DNA from: Bacteroidota bacterium
GTDB taxonomy: Bacteria > Bacteroidota > Bacteroidia > Bacteroidales > FEN-979
DNA length: 64,000 nt
Assembly: GCA_026391795.1 (NCBI GenBank)
Contig: JAPLDI010000013.1
Coordinates: 38,500-102,499, forward strand
Reading direction: 5' to 3'
The notes under the pieces are model-generated. The model ran no database searches and was not told the origin of the DNA. It worked only from the letters and a program-made list of their open reading frames with translations. The position numbers and the translations under genes were made by a program. This document shows positions 8,688 to 17,748 of this stretch, piece after piece (within the stretch, counting starts at the first letter, position 1; each line of letters opens with the position of its first letter).

Positions 8688-9167
8688 ATGAAAAAGATAT
8701 TTCTCCGGATCACCTTGCTCTGCCTTCCATTTTCAGTTCCGGCCCAGAATTCCAGCCCTTCTGATTTTTCAGGGTTTATGAAACTTGAGGACAACAAGGG
8801 AATTACTTTTACTTACCTGAACAACCCTACTGACGGAACAAGCATCGCCTATTATAACCAGAAGCCGTCATTGGAGAAATAAAAAAAAAAAAAGGAGAGA
8901 AAACTCGTATCCTTCAGCAAGATCTCTATGATAAAACTCCTGCCATTATCAGATAATGAAGCAGCCGAATTAAGGCAGGTATGCGGTGACGGAACACTGC
9001 AGAAAGCAGCAATCACATTGACAAATCCCGACAACAGCATTCCCCCGGTGGTCTACCTGGATGTTAAATGGTTTGAATGGAGATCCACTATAATGGAGGG
9101 ATTTCCCGGCACCTACAGGATGGAAGTTCGGTTCGTGGATGAGATTGAGATTCAGGTAAAAAGATAA
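8688..9167 (+). pseudogene. Small exported protein interrupted by an in-frame stop next to an A13 tract
   Basis: The first 64 codons (8688-8882) encode a signal peptide (MKKIFLRITLLCLPFSVPAQ) and a short beta-rich segment, then hit TAA at 8880-8882 immediately before a run of 13 A. Reading on in the same frame gives KKKKERKLVSFSKI and then MIKLLPLSDNEAAELRQVC to 9167, a continuous globular sequence of ~160 codons in total. A single T-to-A change at 8880 would restore it. The second part could restart at the ATG at 8928. Either a real nonsense mutation or a homopolymer base-call error. No function recognised. Confidence 0.6.
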
Positions 9168-9240
9168 TTACATTATCCATCCTTTGACATTCAGGTCTCA
9201 CCGCTGGACCTGTTTTGTTTCCTTCATTCCCTTGCACCAT

Positions 9241-12200
9241 TTATTGATTAATAGTGACCGGAAAGACCGTTGGGGAAGCCGGCCTGCAAGCGTCAGGATT
9301 TGTATAGTTGACACTGACGGAATGAGTGGATGTTTGAGCCAGGTTCCAGGTAACAGTTACAGTATTGTCAGTTGACGTGCCACCCGCGGTGATTGTTCCA
9401 TTCAGGACGGTCCAGGAATAGTTGGTCCGGCCGGCGTCAGTAGTATAGACATTGCCTGTTGACAACCAGTTTACAGGTGTTGGCCCGGTAAGGGCAGGTT
9501 GTGTGGAAGTTACCGTGAAAGTAAAACTACAGGGAACGCTGGTGTTCCCGCATAAGTCAGTAGCTGTATAGGTTACTGTGGTAGTACCCAATGGGTAAAT
9601 ATAGTCTGCCGCAGGACTCACTGTAAGCTTCTTGATTGTGCAGTTGTCAGTCACCGCCGCAGTGAATGCTGATTCACTTACATACATCTCATATTTAAGC
9701 TTATAGTTTCTAGCTAAGCCTCCGGTTCCGTCCCATTGGCAATAGACAGAGCCAGGGCAGCCATTTGTTCCCGGGGAACCTCCGACCCAGTTTGCATTAT
9801 CCCAATATTTACCATAGGCGGGTGTATTCCAGGAATCATCACTTGCTCCATAAAGGATTGGCCATAATACCCCTCCAATATAAATGGTATATTTTTTATC
9901 CGTTTCAATGTATGGTGTCTGCCCCTGGGGAATGTTAATTGTGATCAGGTGACCATTTGCCGTTCCACTCGTTTCATACAACAGGTTACCGTAAATGCAG
10001 GCGAATTGATAGGGACTGTGCATTCCCATACCAGTCTCAAGATTCTCACCGGAATATATCTTGAATGTGTATGGAACACTCACATCGGGTGCAGGAGCTG
10101 TCCCCCTGTGATAATTTGGGGGAGTTGTTGTAAGTGTGTCCCAAAACCGTATTGTTGTAATAAACCCGGTTTTATTTGCCGTAAAGGATTGCCATCTGGC
10201 ATCCTGAAAAGGGTCGGCACCGGTTGCCGAACTTGCGGGTGCAAGCGGTAAAGTAGTAATAGCAAGGACCGGTGCGAATGTAGCGGCACCCGAACAATTC
10301 ACGGTCTGGTTCCCCGGGCAGGCAGTAAAAGTGGGTGCAATGTTATCAGATGCATGGATGATTGTACTGTCTTTTGCTGAGCAGCCAAGAGTATCTGTAA
10401 CCTGGTAAACGAGCTTTTTATCAGCGCATTCACCGTTGCTGCTGAATATTGGGTTCTCAATATTGGAATAGTTCAGGTAAGGTTGAATTGCTCCACTTCC
10501 GGTCCATGTATGTCTATAAGGCGCCGTTCCCCCGCCACGATGCCCTTTAACATTCACCGTATCCGGACAAATCGTGGGATTTTTAGGCGTTACATTGGCG
10601 GTGACCGTGTTTTGGTAAACAGTGAGTGTTGCAGCATTCGAAGTAGCCGCCGGTGTGCATGTCCCGGATACCACACAACGGTATTGACGATTATTCATGC
10701 CAAACGGAGGGTGGGTAATAATCAAAACATTTGAGGTGGCTCCCGAATATACTCCTCCATTGGTAACTGGGAGCCAGCTGCTGATGAATTCCTGCCACTG
10801 GTAGGTTATTGCCGTTCCGGTTGCTGTCACACTGAAAGAAGGTGCCCCGGTCGATTCGCATGTGTTTGCAGGAGCAGGCTGGGCAGTAATGGCGGGCTGA
10901 GAATTGACCGTTATCGTCGCATTCCCATTGGTAGTCGCAGAAGGAGAACAGGTTCCAGAAACGACGCAACGGTATTTATTTCCGTTCAAAGTGGAGGCAG
11001 GATTTGTGATGGTCAGGGTTGCTGTGGTTACTCCTGAGTACACTCCTCCGTTTGATAGATTGTTCCAGCTGCTGACAAATTCCTGCCATTGGTAAGTCAA
11101 GGCAGTGCCTGTTGCAACAACGGTAAAAGTTACCGTACCCGTGGGACAGATGGCTCCCGGGCTGGCCGGCTGTCCGGTTATGGCAGGAGCAGTTGCAATG
11201 GCAAGTGTTGCAAGACCGTTTGAAGTTGCCGCCGGGGTACAGGTTCCGGTAACAATGCAACGGTATTTGTAACCATTCATTGCAAGGACCGGATTCGTCA
11301 GTGTCAGGGTTGCTGTGGTTGCTCCTGAGTAGACTCCCCCGTTTGTTAGATTGTTCCAGCTGCTGATGTATTCCTGCCATTGGTAGGTCAGTCCTGCCCC
11401 GGTGGCAACCACGGTAAAGGTAGCAGTGCCGGCAGCGTTGCAGACAGCCGGCGGACTTGCAGGATCGGATGTTATTGACGGCGGAGCATTTACAACAACT
11501 GCCAGCTGACTTGAAGAGCTGCTCACCCCGCAATCGTTTTGCGAGGTCACGGAAATATTTCCGTTCTGACCTGCTGAACCGGAAGTAACGGTAATTGAGA
11601 TTGTCCCCTGTCCCGTGAGAATTGTCCAGCCTGTGGGTACCGTCCAGTTGTAGCTGGTTGCCGACGGAACGGCACTGATGCTGTATGTCGCCCCTGAAAC
11701 TGCAGGGCATTGGAAAGCAGAACCTGTTATCGGACCCGGTGTATCCGGAAGATTAAATTCCATCCGGTACCATCCTGAACCTGTATAAAATTCAACAGAT
11801 CCCGAATCAGTATTATAGATCGTGAGACCCTGGAAAGCAAGCATAAAATCCCGCTGGGAAGTATTCATCCTCGGTAACAGCAATCCTCTACTGGTCGAAA
11901 CGATATCCAGGATTGCAGATGGGTCGGGCGATGCATTGGGGTTTGAACTGTAAACAAGACCTACTGAAGCCTGGGTACCTGTACTCCCGCTGATTCCGGT
12001 CGAGTGGTCGCAGGCAGAGATCCATGCAGTCCCGGAATAGAAATAAAATTTACCTCCGACTACGTCACTGAAGACAAGTAACCCGGTTGCCGGAGATGTG
12101 ATGCTGCCCACGGGTGGACCGCTGATCCTTGGGATCAGCATCCCGCGGGAAGGATCATTAACATTCAGCATTGCCGTTCCGGCCGGTTCAGGTGAACCTG

Positions 12201-12537
12201 TCGCGAAAAGTTTGAGACCGCCGGCAGGAAGATTGGTACCGGTGGAGGGGCCCGACACCATCGTTGCATTTATCTCTTTCCAACCAAACCCGTTAAAAAA
12301 ATTGAACCGGTTCGTTGTCGTATTGTAAAGGAGCAACCCTGTTGCCGGGGAGGGAATCGCATTCCGTTGCGCGGTTGTAAGCCTGGGTGGTAAAAACCCA
12401 AGGGTTGTGCTCTTAATGTCAAGCATGGCTGAATTGTCCGGCACGGATCCATCGCCATTAATAGCGACCTGACCCTTCGCAATGCCGGCAGACAGCATAA
12501 GTGCAAAGACGCCCAGGAACAATAATCTATTCATCAT
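9241..12537 (-). CDS. Large secreted adhesin-like protein with Ig-like and HYR domains
   Basis: 1098 residues with signal peptide [22 protein letters not shown]. Residues ~25-250 hold three copies of the segment [20 protein letters not shown] / [10 protein letters not shown] plus F-x-F-Y-x-G-x-x-W, frequent in Bacteroidetes fibre-like proteins. A PKD-like domain follows (~270-345), then three ~96-residue Ig-like repeats at ~350-445, 446-541 and 542-637, each with [19 protein letters not shown] and [14 protein letters not shown] domain begins near 730 ([11 protein letters not shown]) but its second half ([13 protein letters not shown] ... [13 protein letters not shown]) appears only after ~955, so ~200 residues resembling a carbohydrate-binding beta-sandwich are inserted. 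No T9SS tail is seen. Convergent with the broken gene at 8688. An adhesion role is inferred from domains only. Confidence 0.7.
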   Translation of the reverse strand: MMNRLLFLGVFALMLSAGIAKGQVAINGDGSVPDNSAMLDIKSTTLGFLPPRLTTAQRNAIPSPATGLLLYNTTTNRFNFFNGFGWKEINATMVSGPSTGTNLPAGGLKLFATGSPEPAGTAMLNVNDPSRGMLIPRISGPPVGSITSPATGLLVFSDVVGGKFYFYSGTAWISACDHSTGISGSTGTQASVGLVYSSNPNASPDPSAILDIVSTSRGLLLPRMNTSQRDFMLAFQGLTIYNTDSGSVEFYTGSGWYRMEFNLPDTPGPITGSAFQCPAVSGATYSISAVPSATSYNWTVPTGWTILTGQGTISITVTSGSAGQNGNISVTSQNDCGVSSSSSQLAVVVNAPPSITSDPASPPAVCNAAGTATFTVVATGAGLTYQWQEYISSWNNLTNGGVYSGATTATLTLTNPVLAMNGYKYRCIVTGTCTPAATSNGLATLAIATAPAITGQPASPGAICPTGTVTFTVVATGTALTYQWQEFVSSWNNLSNGGVYSGVTTATLTITNPASTLNGNKYRCVVSGTCSPSATTNGNATITVNSQPAITAQPAPANTCESTGAPSFSVTATGTAITYQWQEFISSWLPVTNGGVYSGATSNVLIITHPPFGMNNRQYRCVVSGTCTPAATSNAATLTVYQNTVTANVTPKNPTICPDTVNVKGHRGGGTAPYRHTWTGSGAIQPYLNYSNIENPIFSSNGECADKKLVYQVTDTLGCSAKDSTIIHASDNIAPTFTACPGNQTVNCSGAATFAPVLAITTLPLAPASSATGADPFQDARWQSFTANKTGFITTIRFWDTLTTTPPNYHRGTAPAPDVSVPYTFKIYSGENLETGMGMHSPYQFACIYGNLLYETSGTANGHLITINIPQGQTPYIETDKKYTIYIGGVLWPILYGASDDSWNTPAYGKYWDNANWVGGSPGTNGCPGSVYCQWDGTGGLARNYKLKYEMYVSESAFTAAVTDNCTIKKLTVSPAADYIYPLGTTTVTYTATDLCGNTSVPCSFTFTVTSTQPALTGPTPVNWLSTGNVYTTDAGRTNYSWTVLNGTITAGGTSTDNTVTVTWNLAQTSTHSVSVNYTNPDACRPASPTVFPVTINQ

Positions 12538-12764
12538 GGCAGAGGAATATTAAATTAAAATACATGCTCAGAAGACCTGAATCCTACCTTTCCTTTGACA
12601 TCGGGTTGCTTTTACAAGCAACCCGTGCAAATGAAGTATGTCTAACTCTAAGAACAGAAAACAAGGGGATTGACCCCTATGCAGCTATAAAATAAATACC
12701 GTACTCTTCAAAATTCATTTTCCGGCTTTCCGGAAATAATACACCTCTTTTTCCTGCAACCATC
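12538..12764. other. Intergenic gap between two surface-protein genes
   Basis: AT-rich sequence of 227 nt. Neither a clean -7 box for the gene at 9241-12537 nor a strong terminator for 12765-14204 is visible. Confidence 0.4.
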
Positions 12765-14204
12765 TTATGGGGTAATTGCATAGATCCCTAACAGAAAGTT
12801 AGTATACGCAAGATAGGCATCCATTAAATCAACGACTCCATCCCCGTTCAGATCCGCAACCTTGTAACCATAATCACCATTCAGGAACGAAGAATAAATA
12901 TAATAGTTATCCAGAAGATCAATGACCCCATCCTTAACCGGAGCAGCCGGGTATGGAGTGGAGGCGGATGACAAATCGCCTGAATAAAGACCGTAAACTC
13001 CGCCGCCCAGGGATTTCAGATTATTACCATATGCCTTTGAGATCGTTGTTGAATAGTCGTAGCTCAGCGAAGGAGTAGTGATAAGCACCGGTAAGGCAGT
13101 TACTGTTTCCAGGCTTGAACGGTGTTTGATGGTAACATAATAGTTTCCGCTGAAAGCCCTGGGTATGGTTACGGTCGCATTCCCGGTCGTACTGAGGACG
13201 ACATCATTTGCAGTGTATCTGATCAGGGAATAGGTCACCGGGTCATGCAATTCAACGGTTAAATGATCTGCAATTGAAGCTCCCCATTTAGGTCCTGAAA
13301 TATCCCAGGCTGCCCGCATGGTACCGGCACCAATGTACATCTCCTCCAGAAAAAGTTTAAGATTTACATACTTGTATTGCGCCCTGTTTCCAGTGAAAGT
13401 CCCTAACGTGTTAACACCGGTCGCCGTCAGCTGATGAGTAACCGGATTTGTTGCGTTGTACTCGACAATGGGTAACGGGTTCACTTTTTCACAATAGAGC
13501 TGGGCTTCGGTACCGACAACATCTGCAGGCTTATATTGAAAGGTCAGGTTACAGGCAAAACCGGTTATATTTTGTTGTGTCAGCGTCCAGTACCGGTTAA
13601 GATAACTTCCGGCAACACTGTCATACGGATATTTCAAATTCGCGAGGTTCACACCTACATTGGCATTCGTGCCAAAAGATCCTGCAGTGATGGCCAGGGT
13701 GACGGGAGTATATTCAGCAGCGCCCGTATTGTCACCCACCGGATAGGTAAAACTGCCGGTCGAAGAAAATATTTTCATCAGCTGACCGGTACCCGTGGGA
13801 ACGATCATGGACGACGCGGAGGGAGTGCCTGCAACTGTGGCAGTTGAGCCCAGAACCAGGTTATTGGCGCCAAGTGTAACCAATCCGGTTGTCAGGGTCA
13901 GGATCCCATCAATTCTTGTTTCCGAATTTACAGCGAGGCCATTTGCATTGTTAATGGTAACGTTGGCAAACCCATTGGGACCGGTGACGCTTTGCGGGGT
14001 TGTTCCTGCGAAAATAAAGGTGCCCGAACCAAGAGAATTGAAGGTGCCGATTAATGGGGTTGGTGAAGGTGCATGTTCATGCGAAACTGTATCCGGGAAG
14101 ATTTCATCCCGGTCTGCAGCAGGCTTAACAATTTCAGCATAGCCCGGAAGCCATACCAGTATAAATAACAAGAATATAAATAAATTCAGTACAGCTATTT
14201 TCAC
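12765..14204 (-). CDS. Secreted protein with C-terminal dockerin-like repeats
   Basis: The best start is GTG at 14204, giving signal peptide MKIAVLNLFIFLLFILVWLP; a longer reading to 14360 would begin upstream of the promoter box at 14230-14237. The 479-residue product has a beta-solenoid-like front (GTFIFAGTTPQSVTG, ANVTINNANGLAV, GILTLTTGLVTLG), a middle domain with SYLNRYWTLTQ and a final ~60 residues with two Ca-binding-type loops: VKDGVIDLLD and ADLNGDGVVDLMD, the latter a textbook DxNxDGxxDxxD dockerin loop. No T9SS sorting domain follows. Paralogous over much of its length to the gene at 22397-23977. The dockerin-like tail suggests non-covalent docking to a partner on the cell surface. 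Confidence 0.72.
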   Translation of the reverse strand: MKIAVLNLFIFLLFILVWLPGYAEIVKPAADRDEIFPDTVSHEHAPSPTPLIGTFNSLGSGTFIFAGTTPQSVTGPNGFANVTINNANGLAVNSETRIDGILTLTTGLVTLGANNLVLGSTATVAGTPSASSMIVPTGTGQLMKIFSSTGSFTYPVGDNTGAAEYTPVTLAITAGSFGTNANVGVNLANLKYPYDSVAGSYLNRYWTLTQQNITGFACNLTFQYKPADVVGTEAQLYCEKVNPLPIVEYNATNPVTHQLTATGVNTLGTFTGNRAQYKYVNLKLFLEEMYIGAGTMRAAWDISGPKWGASIADHLTVELHDPVTYSLIRYTANDVVLSTTGNATVTIPRAFSGNYYVTIKHRSSLETVTALPVLITTPSLSYDYSTTISKAYGNNLKSLGGGVYGLYSGDLSSASTPYPAAPVKDGVIDLLDNYYIYSSFLNGDYGYKVADLNGDGVVDLMDAYLAYTNFLLGIYAITP

Positions 14205-14229
14205 GATCCTGAAGACCTTGATTAACCTA

Positions 14230-14237
14230 CAAATATA
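14230..14237 (-). promoter_or_regulatory. -7 box deciding the GTG start at 14204
   Basis: Minus-strand TATATTTG. Predicted transcription start ~14223, leaving a ~20-nt leader to the GTG at 14204 and excluding the upstream in-frame ATGs. Confidence 0.6.
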
Positions 14238-14464
14238 CAATAATATTGTAAATGTATGAATAAATATATAAATATTATTAACCATTAATAACAAATTGGT
14301 TATCCGATAATTAGATAGGGATATTTCAGGATGGCCCAGGAGAATGTGATGGAACAACACCCTTTATCCTGAATTTTCACTTAGAACCGTGTCAGGGAAA
14401 TAGCTATTGAAACGGCAAAGACCCCCGCCGCAAATCAGGAAATCACAACGCAAGTATACCAGCT

Positions 14465-17044
14465 TTACTTGAGAAAAGCCGTGCCATACACGGTAACCTG
14501 CTTGCCTGTTCCAACCGTAAACAACTTCCCGCTGTTGATCGTTAGGTCTCCATCAACAATAAGATCAGTGCTGGAAAGCGTAACACCGGCAGCATTATCA
14601 ATGATCAGGTTACGGATTTCGGCGGGGAGGAAAAAGCCGGTAACCTGGGGAGCGCTTCCGTCGAAGACATAGTCGGCCTGTATACTGGATGATTTTGTTC
14701 CGGATAGGACAATTGAACCGGCAACGCCTGAAGGATGAGCCGTTTTCAGGGTCGCTCCCGGGGAAATGGAAAATGAACCCGGTCCGGATATCACGTAAGA
14801 ACCGCAATCCAGGAGGCAGTTATTCAATATGTTTGCAGCCCCACTGATGATAAGGGCACTTCCAAGGTTGGCACCCAGAGGCCGTGAAACAGTGAAATTA
14901 TATAAACCTCCCGTAACCAGTGGCAATGAAATATTTGGACCTCCCCCGACAACCGGACTTGCGCTGACAGTCAGATTACTGGTGGCACTGCCCACGATCG
15001 CACTGCTCCCGGTTAAACCTCCGCTCAAAACAAGCGAGTTACCTGCTCCGATGGAATAGGTCCCGATGGTGAGGTCGAGAGTACCATTTACCGTTGCAGT
15101 TGAAGCTACCGGTGTAAGCCCGTCAACGACCAGGTTGTCAAAATACCAATAATCAGTGGCATAGTAGTCGCCGACAAAAGCAAACTGAAAATACATATTC
15201 CCTCCAACGTCAGTTGAATAGTTGGGAATTGAAACAGTGGTTGCAGAATGAGGGGCATAGGGCATTGACCAGATATCATGCCAGGGGCCGCTTGCACTCG
15301 TTGCAGACTGCAGTTTCAGATACGTCGGGAAATTCTGAATATAATTTCCCGTCGCATAGGACTTAAACGAAACATTAACCACCTTATAACCTGATGTATT
15401 CACAGGCCCGCGATAAATAGAATAGGTGGCATTTCCATGAGTTACTGAGCCAATAAATTCTGCTTCGGGAGAAGTACCCCCTGCATTTGCAGTTGGAGAT
15501 GTAGTGAATTGACCAGCAGATGAACCTTTGTTTCCGGTCCAGCTTGTCAGGTTAGGAAATGCATCTGTAAGTAAATTTGTTGTACCTGAAGTGGCATGTT
15601 GGTTCACCCCTCCTGCATTCGTTGCAAGATTATTCAGTACCGAAGAACCCACCGGTAATTCCAGTCCTGTAACGATAGCGGAACCTCCGGTATAAGCGAG
15701 GTTAACGGTCCCGATAAATGTCGGGGAGGCCAGCAGGCTTCCTCCCGACCGGGTAATGGTTGATCCATTTGCCATTGATAAATTCGATCCGTTAACCAGC
15801 CATCCACTTGTTAATGTTAACATTCCGTTTACATTAATCCCCCCACCTAAGATCGTTTTGGCATTGATCGTAAAATTGTTCAACCCGTTTGTGATACCAT
15901 TTACAGTGGTCGCCCCGTTCATAATGAGATTCGAAGTTACCCCACCTTTAATTGATCCGGGTACTGTATAGGTGATAACCCCGCCAAGGGTCAGAGTATG
16001 AGCCCCTATTCTTAAGGTTGGGGTTCCCACGTAAAAATTTAATTCATTTGATATTGTAAGGTCAGAACCTAACGTAACATCCGCGGCATCAAAAATGTAA
16101 AATGCATAACATGTATTAGAACCCGGAACTTCAAATCCTGCAGTATAGGCTGCAGATCCGTTGTCGTAGAGTAAATTTAACCCGCCACTTCCAACATTAA
16201 AGGAAGGTGCCACATCGAAACTGCCCGCAGGAGCGGTATTTGAACTCACCCCTCTTTGAACGGTTGCATAGGATATTCCTCCGTTACCCAGGGTGATTTT
16301 ATTGGAATTTGTTATAGTACCTTTAAACAAATTTACCCTGGTTGCAACAATCGGGTTGCTGCCTGAAAGTGTTAAACCATTAATACTGTCATGCGTCAAA
16401 TTAGCTAAAGGCGCGGTAATGGTTCCGTTGTTCGTGAAGGTCTGACCCGGGGCACTATAAAAATACAATCCGGTATAGTTTGCAGTAGCGGTAATGGTTG
16501 CACCCGGATTATTCACACCATTGCCTATCAATAATAGGTAAGTTGGCAGGGCAATGGTGCCCACCGACATCTGGAGAGTTGAATTATTGATAAAATTTTC
16601 ATGAACAACAACAATATTTGAGGTGTATGTATTTGAAATTGTTTTAACCCCTGAACCCGAAAGTCCAAGATTTCCCTGGTATGCGATCGGGTAAATGGTT
16701 TGGGCAGAAGCGCCGGTGTAGTTAACGGTAGACCCCGAAACAGTTGACAAGGTGGGTAATCCTGCAATTGAACCACCTATGTTGAAAGTTCCGGTACTGG
16801 TTAAACTGAATTTTGGTGTTCCTGTTATTGTGCCAACAATATTTAAAATTCCGGTACTCGTTAAATTGAATTGACACCCTGCCCCATTCGTTGTGCTGGC
16901 ACCCGAAATAGTTGCAGTTCCTGTACTGATATTCAATAAGTCATTCTCCGGTGCAGTTGTTGCTGACATCGTAAGAGAGCCACAAGTGAGTGTACCGGCA
17001 TTGACATTCACGCTGCATGTATGGCCTGTTGATGGCTGCGGCAT
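14465..17044 (-). CDS. Long repetitive secreted beta-protein, C-terminal fragment after a frameshift
   Basis: The 859-codon frame is Ser/Thr/Gly/Asn-rich with strand-turn repeats (GTATISGAS, FNIGGSIAGLPTLS, LTLTSGWLVNGSNL, GTLDLTIGTYSIGAGNSL), suggesting a parallel beta-helix or stacked beta-sandwich. Around residue 480-640 is an embedded carbohydrate-binding-like domain (SGYKVVNVSFKSYATGNY ... DYWYFDNLVVDG). The coding sense continues upstream of the first ATG to a G8 tract at 17212-17219 (plus-strand C run); one extra G would join it to the signal-peptide fragment at 17182-17529 as TWGGAAVPTSSDAVTINAG. The intact protein would be ~1020 residues. It ends GKQVTVYGTAFLK with no sorting domain, so it may also be truncated at the C terminus. 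Function unknown. Confidence 0.65.
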   Translation of the reverse strand: MPQPSTGHTCSVNVNAGTLTCGSLTMSATTAPENDLLNISTGTATISGASTTNGAGCQFNLTSTGILNIVGTITGTPKFSLTSTGTFNIGGSIAGLPTLSTVSGSTVNYTGASAQTIYPIAYQGNLGLSGSGVKTISNTYTSNIVVVHENFINNSTLQMSVGTIALPTYLLLIGNGVNNPGATITATANYTGLYFYSAPGQTFTNNGTITAPLANLTHDSINGLTLSGSNPIVATRVNLFKGTITNSNKITLGNGGISYATVQRGVSSNTAPAGSFDVAPSFNVGSGGLNLLYDNGSAAYTAGFEVPGSNTCYAFYIFDAADVTLGSDLTISNELNFYVGTPTLRIGAHTLTLGGVITYTVPGSIKGGVTSNLIMNGATTVNGITNGLNNFTINAKTILGGGINVNGMLTLTSGWLVNGSNLSMANGSTITRSGGSLLASPTFIGTVNLAYTGGSAIVTGLELPVGSSVLNNLATNAGGVNQHATSGTTNLLTDAFPNLTSWTGNKGSSAGQFTTSPTANAGGTSPEAEFIGSVTHGNATYSIYRGPVNTSGYKVVNVSFKSYATGNYIQNFPTYLKLQSATSASGPWHDIWSMPYAPHSATTVSIPNYSTDVGGNMYFQFAFVGDYYATDYWYFDNLVVDGLTPVASTATVNGTLDLTIGTYSIGAGNSLVLSGGLTGSSAIVGSATSNLTVSASPVVGGGPNISLPLVTGGLYNFTVSRPLGANLGSALIISGAANILNNCLLDCGSYVISGPGSFSISPGATLKTAHPSGVAGSIVLSGTKSSSIQADYVFDGSAPQVTGFFLPAEIRNLIIDNAAGVTLSSTDLIVDGDLTINSGKLFTVGTGKQVTVYGTAFLK

Positions 17045-17181
17045 GGTCAGAGAACCTGTAATGGAAAGAGCATTACTTCCGCTTAGTGTAACAGCACTGT
17101 TTGAAGTTACAGACGCAAAAGTGAGCGAGGCGCACTGAGCACCGGCAATATCAACAGTTACAGTTATACCAGCATTGATCG

Positions 17182-17529
17182 TTACGGCATCTGAAGAAGT
17201 CGGAACAGCTGCCCCCCCCAGGTTGCGGTTGAACTCCAGTTACCGGAAACCGAAGCTGTTCGGGTTGCAAGCGGTGAATCCATTTGCAGATCCTGATTCT
17301 GGCTGATCCCGAATGAATCATCCAAACCTGCTTTCCGGGCAACCCGGTTGTTCATTAAACCCTTGACAATATAGGCAACAGCCGGCTGAACCTGGTGATT
17401 CATATTGGCTGAACCACGATCTTCATTCAGAATCTTGGTTTGCCCGGAATTCAAACCCGCCTGTGAAAACACAAAGTTTCCCCAAACAAGGCATAATCCC
17501 AATATAAAAAGGGATACCTTTTTCACCAT
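17182..17529 (-). CDS. N-terminal fragment of the frameshifted surface protein
   Basis: Encodes signal peptide MVKKVSLFILGLCLVWGNFV and ~75 further residues, including QPAVAYIVKGLMNNRVARKAG and GNWSSTATWGG, before the frame is lost at the G8 tract (17212-17219). The residues after the tract here (QLFRLLQMP) are out of frame noise. WSSTATWGG followed by VPTSSDAVTI is a standard start of repeats in Bacteroidetes surface proteins, which supports joining it to 14465-17044. Phase variation or a sequencing miscount are the two explanations. Confidence 0.65.
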   Translation of the reverse strand: MVKKVSLFILGLCLVWGNFVFSQAGLNSGQTKILNEDRGSANMNHQVQPAVAYIVKGLMNNRVARKAGLDDSFGISQNQDLQMDSPLATRTASVSGNWSSTATWGGQLFRLLQMP

Positions 17530-17748
17530 TGTAAAACAAATAACAAAATTTACTTTATACAGCTATATTCCAGGTGCAAAGGTAACAAATGGAACCGAAC
17601 AAACAAAAATATTTTCGATACGAAAGAGAATTTTTCGGGCCACAGGGAAGGAAATAGTCAAGAATATTTTTACCGGATCACCCTGAAGCTGAATGGTGCG
17701 GTCAGGGATGAAAAGAAAAAGGGGAAAACCAACCTCCAGGCGGAAGAA

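Noticed and set aside
14204..14360. Longer N terminus for the dockerin-like protein beginning at 14360
   Set aside because: The promoter box at 14230-14237 lies inside it, and the GTG at 14204 gives a normal signal peptide.
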